Counted from the first letter of the stretch, positions 31,523 to 37,678 are shown. The stretch: DNA of 42,245 bases from a virus (IMGVR_UViG_3300044614_001887:1-42245); one strand, 5' to 3'. A program made the numbers and translations. Notes: a model not told the origin generated them from the letters alone.

Positions 31523-31759
31523 TTAGTGGTTGAGGATTTCGGGTTTTAATGTGAGCCGGCCTTGGTGGGCTAATTGTTGCACATACGCCATGCCGCCGAA
31601 ATGCGAAGGTAGATAGCCTTTTTCGGGTTCTAGGGGGATGGCGGCGCAATCGCCTGTTTCGTTATGGCAGATAATCCAAGGGCCATGGTCGGCGATGTGG
31701 TGCGGGTAGTTCCTGCGGTTGTAGAAGCTGAAAAGCATGGATTTGGTTTCGGGTGTCAT
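31523..31759 (-). CDS. Hypothetical protein, 78 aa
   Basis: An aromatic- and His-rich protein: TPETKSMLFSFYNRRNYPHH, IADHGPWIICHNETGDCAAI, then LPSHFGGMAYVQQLAHQG. No family recognised. Its leader carries hairpin copy B (31769-31785) 9 nt before the ATG. Confidence 0.5.
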   Translation of the reverse strand: MTPETKSMLFSFYNRRNYPHHIADHGPWIICHNETGDCAAIPLEPEKGYLPSHFGGMAYVQQLAHQGRLTLKPEILNH

Positions 31760-31768
31760 GGTCTTGAT

Positions 31769-31790
31769 GCCGGAAACCGTCCGGCGCGGG
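31769..31790 (-). promoter_or_regulatory. Leader hairpin, copy B
   Basis: A GCCGGA-CGGTT-TCCGGC stem-loop on the minus strand (6 bp stem, 5 nt loop), 9 nt before the ATG at 31759 and preceded by CCGC as in copy A. Confidence 0.7.
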
Positions 31791-31822
31791 TTGGTTGTTG
31801 GGTTGTCCTGGGGGGAACGGGA

Positions 31823-32689
31823 TCAGGCGGTTTTGAGCTTTTTCATTTCCTCGGCCAAGGTCCAGAGGGCTCGGTTGAGGTTGGTGTTTTGATCGATGCC
31901 GGAAATTTCCCTGGTGCGGCGGCGGGCGACGAGGCGTCCGTTTTCGTTGCGTTGGTTGTAGCGTAGGCCGCCACGGATCAGGTTTTCTTGAACGGCGTTG
32001 AGGGTGTTCCACATGGTGGGGGCTGCGTCTTCATGGCGGCGGAGGGTGAGAACCTGATCGGCGGTGACGGGTTTGAGCTTGTCGGGGTCTTCGTATTTGG
32101 CGACGAGGGCGGCGCGGGCGAAGGCTTGGCGCTCGCCTTCGGTGAGTTGGAGGCTGGCCATGGATCGGACGCTATCGGAAACCTCGGGCAGCCGGTCGAG
32201 GATGCTGACGCAGCCGTCGATGACTTGGCCCTGAATATCTCCCTTGTGGGGGACGCGGATGTCGTCGATGAGGTTTTGAGCTACGACCATGCCGTTGCCG
32301 CAGATGAGGCGGAAGACTCCGGCCATGAGGCGATAGGCTGAGGTGCCGTCGTGGGAGTTCAGAAGAACAATCTCGTTATGAGTGCCGCCGACTTGGAGGG
32401 GCTGGCTGTCGTGGCGGAGGCGGATGAGGTGCTTGGTGAAGCCGCGTTTGTCTTCGTCGCGGCTGCCGCCTTGCATGACGGAGTAGGGGCGGAATCCTTC
32501 CCTGGCGAGGCCGGTGAGGATTTGGCTGGTGGGAATGTAGCTGTATTTATCGGACCGGCTGCCGTGGGCCTGCTCGGCGAATACCGAGGGAGCGATCTGG
32601 CGGAGTTGGTCGAATGGAATGGAGCCGCTGCGGCTGGTGTAGTTGATGGCTCCGTTGCTGCGTGTCCTGGCGAATCGTGTGATGTTCAT
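31823..32689 (-). CDS. DUF932-family protein
   Basis: A 288-residue protein matching the DUF932 family, common in plasmids and phages and of unsettled function. Recognisable segments: SDKYSYIPTSQILTGLAREG, HLIRLRHDS, GTHNEIVLLNSHDGTSAYRL, MAGVFRLICGNGMVV, a helical middle with LTEGERQAFARAALVAKYED, and 'PTMWNTLNAVQENLIRGGLR'. The gene is the longest of the minus-strand lysogeny block and has its own promoter-like sequence (32778-32805) and leader hairpin copy C. A link to DNA metabolism or to anti-restriction is sometimes assumed for such genes, but nothing here shows it. Confidence 0.85.
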   Translation of the reverse strand: MNITRFARTRSNGAINYTSRSGSIPFDQLRQIAPSVFAEQAHGSRSDKYSYIPTSQILTGLAREGFRPYSVMQGGSRDEDKRGFTKHLIRLRHDSQPLQVGGTHNEIVLLNSHDGTSAYRLMAGVFRLICGNGMVVAQNLIDDIRVPHKGDIQGQVIDGCVSILDRLPEVSDSVRSMASLQLTEGERQAFARAALVAKYEDPDKLKPVTADQVLTLRRHEDAAPTMWNTLNAVQENLIRGGLRYNQRNENGRLVARRRTREISGIDQNTNLNRALWTLAEEMKKLKTA

Positions 32690-32699
32690 TTTTTTCTGT

Positions 32700-32720
32700 G
32701 CCGGATACCGACCGGCGCGG
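32700..32720 (-). promoter_or_regulatory. Leader hairpin, copy C
   Basis: Minus-strand GCCGG-TCGGTAT-CCGGC (5 bp stem, 7 nt loop; + strand 32700-32716), preceded by CCGC and lying 10 nt before the ATG at 32689. It is the most diverged of the three copies. The base changes leave the stem core paired. Confidence 0.65.
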
Positions 32721-32777
32721 TTTTTTTGGTTCGAGGTGCCGCCTCGGCGGGCGGGCCGTTTGTGGCCTGCGGGATTA

Positions 32778-32805
32778 AATCTACGGAGAATTAAAATGAG
32801 CGCAA
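32778..32805 (-). promoter_or_regulatory. Probable promoter of the DUF932 gene
   Basis: On the minus strand, TTGCGC (+ strand 32800-32805) and TAGATT (32778-32783) are separated by 16 bp, within an AT-rich stretch, 89 bp upstream of the start codon. The leader would include hairpin copy C. This is a resemblance to a sigma-70 promoter only. Confidence 0.4.
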
Positions 32806-32887
32806 GGATATTTTTATTTTTTGCTGAAACTTTTTTTTGAGATTTTTGTTGACAGGCGCGGAGGCCGATGGAATGGGGCTCGGCGGG

Positions 32888-33307
32888 TTAGCGGGTTTTT
32901 TTCTGCGTGAGTGTGCGGGCGTCGGCTCGCAGGGAATCGAGGAGGGGATTTGCTGCGCCAGGGCAAACGATGGCGATGTGCTGCGGGGGCATTTCGGAGG
33001 GTTGGAAAAGCTCGAAGGCGCGGGCTCCGTTGGGCCAGCGGGCGCGGAAATAGTGGGTGAGGGCGCCGGTCTCGGGCCAGCGTGGGCGGCCTGCGAAAGT
33101 GGTGTCGGGGCGGATTTTTAAGACGACGGGGGCAGCGCCAAGAACATTGCCGTTCCAATCGACTATCCCGCCGGGTGGGCTGGTGTGGATGGTGATTTCG
33201 ATGGGGGGCTGGGCGGCGATGGCGCGGGGTGCGTAGGTCTCGCGGGCGTCGGGCTGGGTGGCACAGCCGGTGAGGAGAACGGCGAGCAGGGCGAGAAGTT
33301 TTTTCAT
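32888..33307 (-). CDS. Lipoprotein with PEGA-like domain; possible lysogenic-conversion factor
   Basis: A 139-residue protein. A clear lipoprotein signal (KKLLALLAVLLTGC) has Cys at residue 15 in L-L-T-G-C. The mature part opens with a PEGA-like strand pattern (IHTSPPGGIVDWNGNVLGAA, PVVLKI). This is followed by a W/R/P-rich section and a Cys near the end (AIVCPGAANP). It belongs in the envelope, not the virion. A lipoprotein expressed from the prophage block would suit superinfection exclusion or another conversion function, but that is inference. The upstream region has three tandem 7 bp repeats (GTGGCTG at 33309-33329 on the plus strand). Confidence 0.7.
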   Translation of the reverse strand: MKKLLALLAVLLTGCATQPDARETYAPRAIAAQPPIEITIHTSPPGGIVDWNGNVLGAAPVVLKIRPDTTFAGRPRWPETGALTHYFRARWPNGARAFELFQPSEMPPQHIAIVCPGAANPLLDSLRADARTLTQKKTR

Positions 33308-33308
33308 T

Positions 33309-33329
33309 GTGGCTGGTGGCTGGTGGCTG
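33309..33329. repeat. Three tandem 7 bp repeats GTGGCTG
   Basis: Three exact copies end to end, immediately upstream of the lipoprotein start codon. Simple repeats here could vary in copy number by slippage and change the leader length. Confidence 0.7.
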
Positions 33330-33348
33330 GTGAGGTCGTGGATTTGGC

Positions 33349-33669
33349 CTATCCAGCCGGGTGGGAGTTTTTCCCTGTAGCTGTTGAGGGCGTAGAATCG
33401 AAACTCTCGGACGCTCTCAGGGTTTTGACACCAGCAGGGGCTTGCGGGCTCTGGGGTGAGGCTTTTCCCGTTTTTTGGAAGCTGGTTGTTTTTTGTTGTT
33501 TAAATACGGCGTGTTCTTTTGCGGCGTCGGTAAGGGCAGCGCGAGCCCAGCCGCCTTTGGTCATGCCGCTCTCAGCGGCTAGGCGTGTGATTTCTTCAAA
33601 TGTCGAACTATCGACCGAGGTGCTGATGAGAACGGAATCCTTGCCGGGTCCGTTGGTTTTTTTGGGCAT
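33349..33669 (-). CDS. Ribbon-helix-helix protein, candidate lysogeny repressor
   Basis: A 106-residue protein from the ATG at 33669; a TTG at 33693 would add eight residues. The first half has the ribbon-helix-helix layout: a strand (DSVLISTSVDSS), helix A (TFEEITRLAAESG) and helix B (TKGGWARAALTDAAKEHAVF). A Ser/Thr/Pro-rich tail follows. It is transcribed away from a plus-strand gene that encodes a second such protein, with a perfect palindrome between them. That is the arrangement of a phage repressor/antirepressor switch. Calling it the lysogeny repressor is inference from position. Confidence 0.65.
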   Translation of the reverse strand: MPKKTNGPGKDSVLISTSVDSSTFEEITRLAAESGMTKGGWARAALTDAAKEHAVFKQQKTTSFQKTGKASPQSPQAPAGVKTLRASESFDSTPSTATGKNSHPAG

Positions 33670-33679
33670 GGAATCAACT

Positions 33680-33710
33680 TCAAAGATTTTCAAAGTTTTT
33701 CAATTTTTTT
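33680..33710. repeat. Three 10 bp direct repeats TTCAAAGNTT
   Basis: TTCAAAGATT, TTCAAAGTTT and TTCAATTTTT lie in a row at a 10 bp period just upstream of the minus-strand ribbon-helix-helix gene. One-turn spacing puts each unit on the same DNA face, as expected for cooperative binding. Confidence 0.6.
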
Positions 33711-33712
33711 GT

Positions 33713-33741
33713 TTGACGCTTATAAGAATTCTTATAAGAAA
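33713..33741 (+). promoter_or_regulatory. Divergent promoter/operator with perfect 20 bp palindrome
   Basis: CTTATAAGAATTCTTATAAG (33719-33738) is a perfect 20 bp palindrome built from two CTTATAAG octamers, each itself a palindrome, separated by AATT. A TTGACG (33713-33718) abuts it on the left and TATAAG/TTATAA hexamers lie within it, so plus- and minus-strand promoters would both overlap the operator. It lies between two divergent ribbon-helix-helix genes. Confidence 0.75.
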
Positions 33742-33749
33742 TCTTGCAA

Positions 33750-33767
33750 CTGGGGTGAATGCCCCAG
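33750..33767. promoter_or_regulatory. Second dyad (CTGGGG/CCCCAG) ahead of plus-strand gene
   Basis: CTGGGG-TGAATG-CCCCAG, a 6 bp inverted repeat ending 9 nt before the ATG at 33777. It could be a leader hairpin or a second operator. Confidence 0.5.
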
Positions 33768-33776
33768 GCAAACAAA

Positions 33777-33926
33777 ATGAAAACTATTCAAACGCAAGTC
33801 CCCGCAGAGGTTGATTTGATCATCACCGCCCTGGCCAAGCGCCAGATGGTGAGCCGGGCCGCGATCGTGCGGCAGTTGTTAGTCAAGGCGGTCGCTAAGT
33901 CCAAGGCACAGGAGGCGGCAATATGA
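33777..33926 (+). CDS. Arc/CopG-like ribbon-helix-helix regulator, 49 aa
   Basis: Only 49 residues: strand KTIQTQVPA, helix A EVDLIITALAKRQ, helix B SRAAIVRQLLVKAVAKSKA, the minimal ribbon-helix-helix fold that dimerises and reads DNA with its strand. It is the first gene of the plus-strand early operon and faces the minus-strand ribbon-helix-helix gene. It is a good candidate for the Cro/antirepressor side of the switch. The palindrome at 33719-33738 is the obvious operator. Its stop overlaps the next start (ATGA), with AGGAGG just upstream as Shine-Dalgarno. Confidence 0.7.
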   Translation: MKTIQTQVPAEVDLIITALAKRQMVSRAAIVRQLLVKAVAKSKAQEAAI

Positions 33927-34069
33927 GCCGCCTTTTTTTATGCCGGGCGGTCGATCCGTTCACCGGACCTTTTGGGGACTATGTGAGGGCTTCGAGCCGG
34001 GAGGCTGCGCGGGCGAGGTTTTTTGAAATTTTCGGGCTGCGGCCTTTTTCCGTGGAGGTGGAGAAATGA
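33923..34069 (+). CDS. Hypothetical small protein, 48 aa
   Basis: SRLFLCRAVDPFTGPFGDYV, then RASSREAARARFFEIFGLRP and FSVEVEK. Supported by a strong Shine-Dalgarno (AGGAGG) inside the preceding gene and ATGA overlaps at both ends. Its G/T-rich codon use matches the neighbouring early genes. No family recognised. Confidence 0.5.
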   Translation: MSRLFLCRAVDPFTGPFGDYVRASSREAARARFFEIFGLRPFSVEVEK

Positions 34070-34173
34070 GCGGGGCGGATTTTTTGCGGTTGGCGGGTTA
34101 TGCCTGGGATTTTGCCTGGGCGGTGAGTCCGGCGCTTTTTTTGGCGGGGTTGACCTGGAGGGTGTCGAGATGA
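34066..34173 (+). CDS. Hypothetical membrane peptide, 35 aa
   Basis: SGADFLRLAGYAWDFAWAVS followed by PALFLAGLTWRVSR; one hydrophobic segment long enough to cross the membrane. GGAGG-type Shine-Dalgarno precedes it, and it overlaps both neighbours by four bases (ATGA). Very small; supported mainly by this tight packing. Confidence 0.4.
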   Translation: MSGADFLRLAGYAWDFAWAVSPALFLAGLTWRVSR

Positions 34174-34400
34174 TTGAGAAACATTATTCGCCGTCTGAGC
34201 TGGCGAAAATCCTCGGGATTTCGCGGGCGGGGATGCATCTCCGGCTGCATGACGGCACATTCGGGCATGTCCGCCTCGGGGATCGGGTGCTAATTCCCGA
34301 GAGTGAGGTCCAAAGGGTGCTGGATCAATGCCGGATCGAGGGTGCGCATGCCCGGCCTGCGCGGCCTGCGCACCGGCGCAATCTTTTTGCCCACGCCTAA
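34170..34400 (+). CDS. MerR/excisionase-type helix-turn-helix protein, 76 aa
   Basis: The sequence IEKHYSPSELAKILGISRAG, then MHLRLHDGTFGHVRLGDRVL and IPESEVQRVLDQ, matches the small winged helix-turn-helix of excisionases and AlpA-like regulators: 'Y-S-x-x-E-L-A-x-x-L-G-I-S', a helix, then 'x-x-x-R-x-G-x-R-x-x-I-P-x-x-x-V'. It may act as Xis on attP or as an early regulator. The C-terminus is Arg/Ala-rich. The start overlaps the previous stop; GGAGGG lies upstream. Confidence 0.7.
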   Translation: MIEKHYSPSELAKILGISRAGMHLRLHDGTFGHVRLGDRVLIPESEVQRVLDQCRIEGAHARPARPAHRRNLFAHA

Positions 34401-34403
34401 GCC

Positions 34404-35273
34404 ATGCCGGACCCTGCCGCAGAGGGAAACACCCCATTGCAAGCCGTGGAGGCTGCCGCCTCTGCCGCGCCTTTTCTTTTTTCTGAAGAGGAAATCGGGG
34501 CTGAGAGATTGGAAGCCACGGGAGAGTTCAGCGGGGAAAGGCTACTGGCGCGGAGGCCGGAGGTTTATCGGGCCATCTGCCGGATGAGTGCCGAGGGATT
34601 GAGCATGTCGGCCATGGCTCGGGCGCTTGGGGTGAGCCGTAACACGGTGGCGGCTGTCCAGGAGCGTGAGGGAATTTCTATAGAGCAGCATAAAAAGGAG
34701 TTGCTGCGGAATGTCCGCACGGCTGCCCGGCTGTCTGTCGAGCGGGTCGTTGAGTTGGTGCCTTCGATCACCAACGCCAAGGATGCGGCGATTGTTGCGG
34801 CTGTCATGGTGGATAAGTTGCAGTTGTTGAGCGGCGAGGCCACCGCCCGGGTCGAGAGGGTCGAGGTTAGCCAGGACAAACTCTCGGAGATGCTGGCCTC
34901 GTTGCCGATCCTGGAGGCTGAGGTGCTGCCGCTAACCGGTCCAAGCGCCGACGCGCCGGAACAAAAGGGGACCGCTGCCCTGCCCGCCGAGGCTGCCGGA
35001 TTGGCTGGCTCTGATTCGTTATCAGAAGGTCTAGCCTCGTTTACAGATAGAGGCTCGGCGATGGCCGCCACTTTGTCCGCCACTTTGCCTCACGCCGCCG
35101 GTGCCGAGCCGGTCGAGGCCGAGGCCGGGCTGGTCGATCAGGAGGGGGGGGAGGGGGTCGAGAATTTCGAGGCCCCCCCATCACAACCCACTGGTTTGGG
35201 TGCACAGAAAATTTTTGACAAAGGGGTCTCGTCTGCCCCGCAGGACGCTTCGGATTCATCAACCCTACCATGA
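34404..35273 (+). CDS. Helix-turn-helix DNA-binding protein (small-terminase or replication type)
   Basis: A 289-residue protein. A classic HTH (SMSAMARALGVSRNTVAAVQ) lies near residue 75 after an 'RRPEVYRAICRMSAEGL' helix. A helical oligomerisation-like region (RVVELVPSITNAKDAAIVAA, VMVDKLQLLSGEATARVE) follows. The C-terminal ~130 residues are low-complexity Ala/Ser/Gly/Glu. HTH plus helical core would suit a small terminase subunit, but terminase large is 5 kb away; a replication initiator or regulator is as likely. Its 3' part contains two GCCACTTTG boxes and a G-tract hairpin. Codons are G/T-ending, unlike the genes after 35270. Confidence 0.6.
   Translation: MPDPAAEGNTPLQAVEAAASAAPFLFSEEEIGAERLEATGEFSGERLLARRPEVYRAICRMSAEGLSMSAMARALGVSRNTVAAVQEREGISIEQHKKELLRNVRTAARLSVERVVELVPSITNAKDAAIVAAVMVDKLQLLSGEATARVERVEVSQDKLSEMLASLPILEAEVLPLTGPSADAPEQKGTAALPAEAAGLAGSDSLSEGLASFTDRGSAMAATLSATLPHAAGAEPVEAEAGLVDQEGGEGVENFEAPPSQPTGLGAQKIFDKGVSSAPQDASDSSTLP
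35064..35090 (+). repeat. Two tandem GCCACTTTG boxes away from attP
   Basis: GGCCGCCACTTTG and GTCCGCCACTTTG are identical in sequence, orientation and 13 bp period to the boxes around attP, but lie 5 kb away inside the end of the HTH gene, where they encode Ala-Thr-Leu-Ser-Ala-Thr-Leu. They point to a protein that binds both sites. Confidence 0.7.
35153..35177. other. G-tract/C-tract hairpin at base-skew switch
   Basis: GGGGGTCGA (35153-35161) can pair with TCGA-GG-CCCCC (35167-35177) around a GAATT loop, with a two-base bulge. It follows a G-run (35141-35150) and lies where the plus strand changes from G-rich to C-rich. Confidence 0.45.
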
Positions 35274-35548
35274 GCAATAAAAAACAAAAAAACGCCGCGC
35301 CGGAGCCTGCTCTGGCTCAGGACACGCCGACGCCTCCCGCGCCGGAATACATCAATGCCCGCCTCCTTGGGCATGAGCTAAACAAGCAGTTCCTCACGCT
35401 CTCCGTTCCCGATGGGTCGGGGGGCTTCACCCGTGCACGGATGCGCGTGCCGCTCCGCCTCAGCCATTGCTTCAAAAAAAACGCCGTCGTCCGTGTGCGC
35501 CGCACGAACGATCCCCTTGTAGTCGAACCCTTTCCCTCGATTTTATGA
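35270..35548 (+). CDS. Hypothetical protein, 92 aa
   Basis: A basic and Pro-rich N-terminus (SNKKQKNAAPEPALAQDTPT) is followed by a beta-rich core: INARLLGHELNKQFLTLSVP, RARMRVPLRLSHCFKKNAVV and RVRRTNDPLVVEPFP. The core could be a small OB-like or nucleic-acid-binding fold, but no family is recognised. ATGA overlaps at both ends. This is the first gene with the C-ending codon style of the replication module. Confidence 0.55.
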   Translation: MSNKKQKNAAPEPALAQDTPTPPAPEYINARLLGHELNKQFLTLSVPDGSGGFTRARMRVPLRLSHCFKKNAVVRVRRTNDPLVVEPFPSIL

Positions 35549-35691
35549 AAAAACCACCCGTCACCCTCTATACCACCGCCTCGGAATCAGCGGCTTTGTT
35601 CCGCCGATTTCTGGAAAAACAATCCCCCCGCATCACCGCTGCCTCGTTCTTGGCTGCCTTTCGCGCTCGCCGCGCAAGGAGGTCCGCATGA
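35545..35691 (+). CDS. Hypothetical small protein, 48 aa
   Basis: KKPPVTLYTTASESAALFRR, FLEKQSPRITAASFLAAFRA, RRARRSA: a basic, helical peptide. Supported by ATGA overlap with the previous gene and by carrying the Shine-Dalgarno (AAGGAGGT) of the next at its end. No family recognised. Confidence 0.45.
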   Translation: MKKPPVTLYTTASESAALFRRFLEKQSPRITAASFLAAFRARRARRSA

Positions 35692-36257
35692 AGTCCCGTC
35701 TTGTCGTCATAGATACCGAGACCGGCGGCCTCGATGCCGAGCGCCACGCCCTCCTGAGCGTCGCCGCCGTGGATAGCAGCGATGGCGAGGCGTTTGTCGG
35801 CCTCATCCGCCCCCATGCCGATTGGATTACCGAGCCCGAGGCGTTGGCCAAGAACGGCTTCACCCTTGAGTTTCTGCAAAAAAACGGACGCCCCGAGCGC
35901 GAAGTCCTCCAAGACCTCGCCCTCTGGCTCGCCCAGCGCCGGTTCAGCATCCTCGCCGGGTGCAATGTCGCCTTCGACCGCGACTTCCTCCGCGCCGGAT
36001 TCGCTCGCCACGGCATGACCTGGCCTATGCACAAGAGCATCGACCTCCAAGCCGCCGCCTGGCTCGCCTACGAAGCCGGTCGGCTCCCGCTCCCCGAGGG
36101 CAAGGACGGCCTGCCCCGCCTCAGCCTCGACGCCATCGCCGCCGCCATGGGCTTCTCCCGATCCAGCAGCATCCACAACGCCCTCGAAGACGCCCTCATG
36201 ACCACGGCCTGCCTCCGCCGCCTCATCGACCGCCTGCCCGCCCCCACCATTGTATGA
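35688..36257 (+). CDS. DnaQ-like 3'-5' exonuclease (DEDDh)
   Basis: A 189-residue protein with all DEDDh exonuclease motifs: D9-x-E11 in VVIDTETGG (Exo I), D97 in NVAFDRDF (Exo II), and H163 with D168 in HNALEDA (Exo III). These bind two metal ions and cut the terminal 3' nucleotide of DNA. In a phage replication operon it may proofread or trim DNA ends. A near-perfect Shine-Dalgarno (AAGGAGGT) lies 6 bp upstream of the start, and ATGA overlaps link both neighbours. Confidence 0.88.
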   Translation: MKSRLVVIDTETGGLDAERHALLSVAAVDSSDGEAFVGLIRPHADWITEPEALAKNGFTLEFLQKNGRPEREVLQDLALWLAQRRFSILAGCNVAFDRDFLRAGFARHGMTWPMHKSIDLQAAAWLAYEAGRLPLPEGKDGLPRLSLDAIAAAMGFSRSSSIHNALEDALMTTACLRRLIDRLPAPTIV

Positions 36258-36421
36258 AAAAAAACGGCCAAGAATTTCTGGAAGTTCTCGACGACCGCGA
36301 CGCTAGAGCCGGTTGGAAGCTCACGGGCGGTGGCCGCGACATAGACGCCGCCTGCGCCCGCTGGCTCGAAAAAAACACCCCCCCCTCCAAAAAGAAAAAA
36401 CGCCGCTTCGGCAACTACTAA
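36254..36421 (+). CDS. Hypothetical small protein, 55 aa
   Basis: KKNGQEFLEVLDDRDARAGW, KLTGGGRDIDAACARWLEKN, then a lysine-rich end (SKKKKRRFGNY). Overlaps the exonuclease stop by four bases and ends two bases before the next start. The basic tail may contact nucleic acid; no family recognised. Confidence 0.5.
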   Translation: MKKNGQEFLEVLDDRDARAGWKLTGGGRDIDAACARWLEKNTPPSKKKKRRFGNY

Positions 36422-36423
36422 TT

Positions 36424-37335
36424 ATGAACGCAAAAATCGAAAGCGAAATCTGGGACGACCCCGATTTCATGGAACTCCAAGACACCGAAAAGCTCGCCGT
36501 CTTCTGGGTTCTCACCAAAGTCAACCTCCTCGGCTATGTCGAGATCACCCCTCGGAAGTTCTCCCGTGACATCGAAGCCCCTTTCGATGTCATCGAAGGA
36601 GCTTGCAAGGGGCTTCCGAGGGGCTTCGTTCGCACCGAGCGCGGGGTCTGGTGCCGCAACTATATTCGCAAGCAATTCGGTTTCGGGCAGTCGCTTGTGC
36701 GTTCTCACATGGCAAAAAGCATCCGCAAGCAAATGGAGAATGTCCCCGAAGAAGTCTGCCTTTTGATTCTTAAAGAATATCCCGAAATCTCTCCATGCCC
36801 GAAGGGGCTTGGTAGCTCCTTGGAAGCTACAATAGAAAGAGAAGGAGAAAGAGAAATAGAAAGAGAAGGAGAAACTCTTTTGCTCGAAGCCGAGACTTCC
36901 GCCCCAGCAACGCCCGACCCTCTCCTGACACGATTCCGAAATCTCTTCAACCTTCGAGACTCCACCCCGCTCGACACTTCCTCCCTCCGAGCTTGGGAAA
37001 AAAATAAAAAAAGCGCGGCGGCCCTCACCGAAGACGAGTGGCGCACCCTCGAATGGGCCTACCGGCAAAAAGAAGGCCCCGCCGCGCAGTTCCGCCGCAA
37101 GGATTTATCCACCCTTCTGAATAACCTCCTCGCCGAAGTCACCCGCGCCCGCGATTGGGCCACCCGATCCGGCCACAACCCCACCGCCGCGCCCTCCGCC
37201 CCCGTCGAACCCGCTGGCTGGCGCGACCTTATCGAGACCGAACACCCCGAATGCAACCTCACCACCTGGGCCGCTCTCCCCGACAGCATGAAAGCCTGGG
37301 TCCGCGAAAAACAACGCGAACTTTCCGCAGCCTAA
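36424..37335 (+). CDS. Replisome organiser / helicase-loader-like protein
   Basis: A 303-residue protein. The N-terminal domain (KIESEIWDDPDFMELQDTEK, LAVFWVLTKVNLLGYVEITP, RKFSRD) fits the winged-helix start of phage replication-initiation proteins. A charged linker (EREGEREIEREGE) follows, then a C-terminal domain with LLTRFRNLFN and LRAWEKNKKSAAALTEDEWR. It is encoded upstream of DnaB, with one gene between, as initiators and loaders usually are. Such proteins bind origin repeats, often inside their own gene, and deliver helicase. A 20 bp direct repeat and a dyad lie within this gene. Assignment is by architecture and position. Confidence 0.65.
   Translation: MNAKIESEIWDDPDFMELQDTEKLAVFWVLTKVNLLGYVEITPRKFSRDIEAPFDVIEGACKGLPRGFVRTERGVWCRNYIRKQFGFGQSLVRSHMAKSIRKQMENVPEEVCLLILKEYPEISPCPKGLGSSLEATIEREGEREIEREGETLLLEAETSAPATPDPLLTRFRNLFNLRDSTPLDTSSLRAWEKNKKSAAALTEDEWRTLEWAYRQKEGPAAQFRRKDLSTLLNNLLAEVTRARDWATRSGHNPTAAPSAPVEPAGWRDLIETEHPECNLTTWAALPDSMKAWVREKQRELSAA
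36812..36874 (+). repeat. Dyad plus two 20 bp purine-rich direct repeats inside the replication gene
   Basis: A GTAGCT/AGCTAC dyad (36812-36830) is followed by two copies of AATAGAAAGAGAAGGAGAAA (36831-36850 and 36855-36874), 24 bp apart. One strand is almost pure purine. Iteron-like repeats inside an initiator gene are a known way for phages to place their origin, so this is one origin candidate. Confidence 0.5.
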
Positions 37336-37351
37336 ACAAAACAAAAACAAC

Positions 37352-37678
37352 ATGATCAACTACATCGAAACCATCCAAGAAGCCACCGACGGCCCCCGCG
37401 TCGTCACCCGCCATTACCCCGATTGCATCAATGACTTCCTCCGCTGGCAAGTCGGCATCTACACCGCCCGCCCCGTCGAAGAACCTCTCTACGAGACCAT
37501 TTACGACGAGAATGGCCAACCCATCCTCACCGAGTCCGACGCCATCCAGCACCGACTCATAGGCTACGAGACGAACCCCACCGTCTTTGTCAAAGTCTTC
37601 CACCTCCTCGGCTTCGGTGCAGATTTGAAAATCGCCACCGCCGCCGCCTCACCCAAGCTCGCCGCCCTCGCCGCCTGA
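37352..37678 (+). CDS. Hypothetical protein, 108 aa
   Basis: INYIETIQEATDGPRVVTRH, then FLRWQVGIYTARPVEEPLYE, IYDENGQPILTESDAIQHRL and a C-terminal Ala-rich helix. The leader AAACAAAACAAAAACAAC has no Shine-Dalgarno. The stop overlaps the DnaB start (TGATG). It sits between the organiser-like gene and helicase, so a replication accessory is plausible. No family recognised. Confidence 0.55.
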   Translation: MINYIETIQEATDGPRVVTRHYPDCINDFLRWQVGIYTARPVEEPLYETIYDENGQPILTESDAIQHRLIGYETNPTVFVKVFHLLGFGADLKIATAAASPKLAALAA

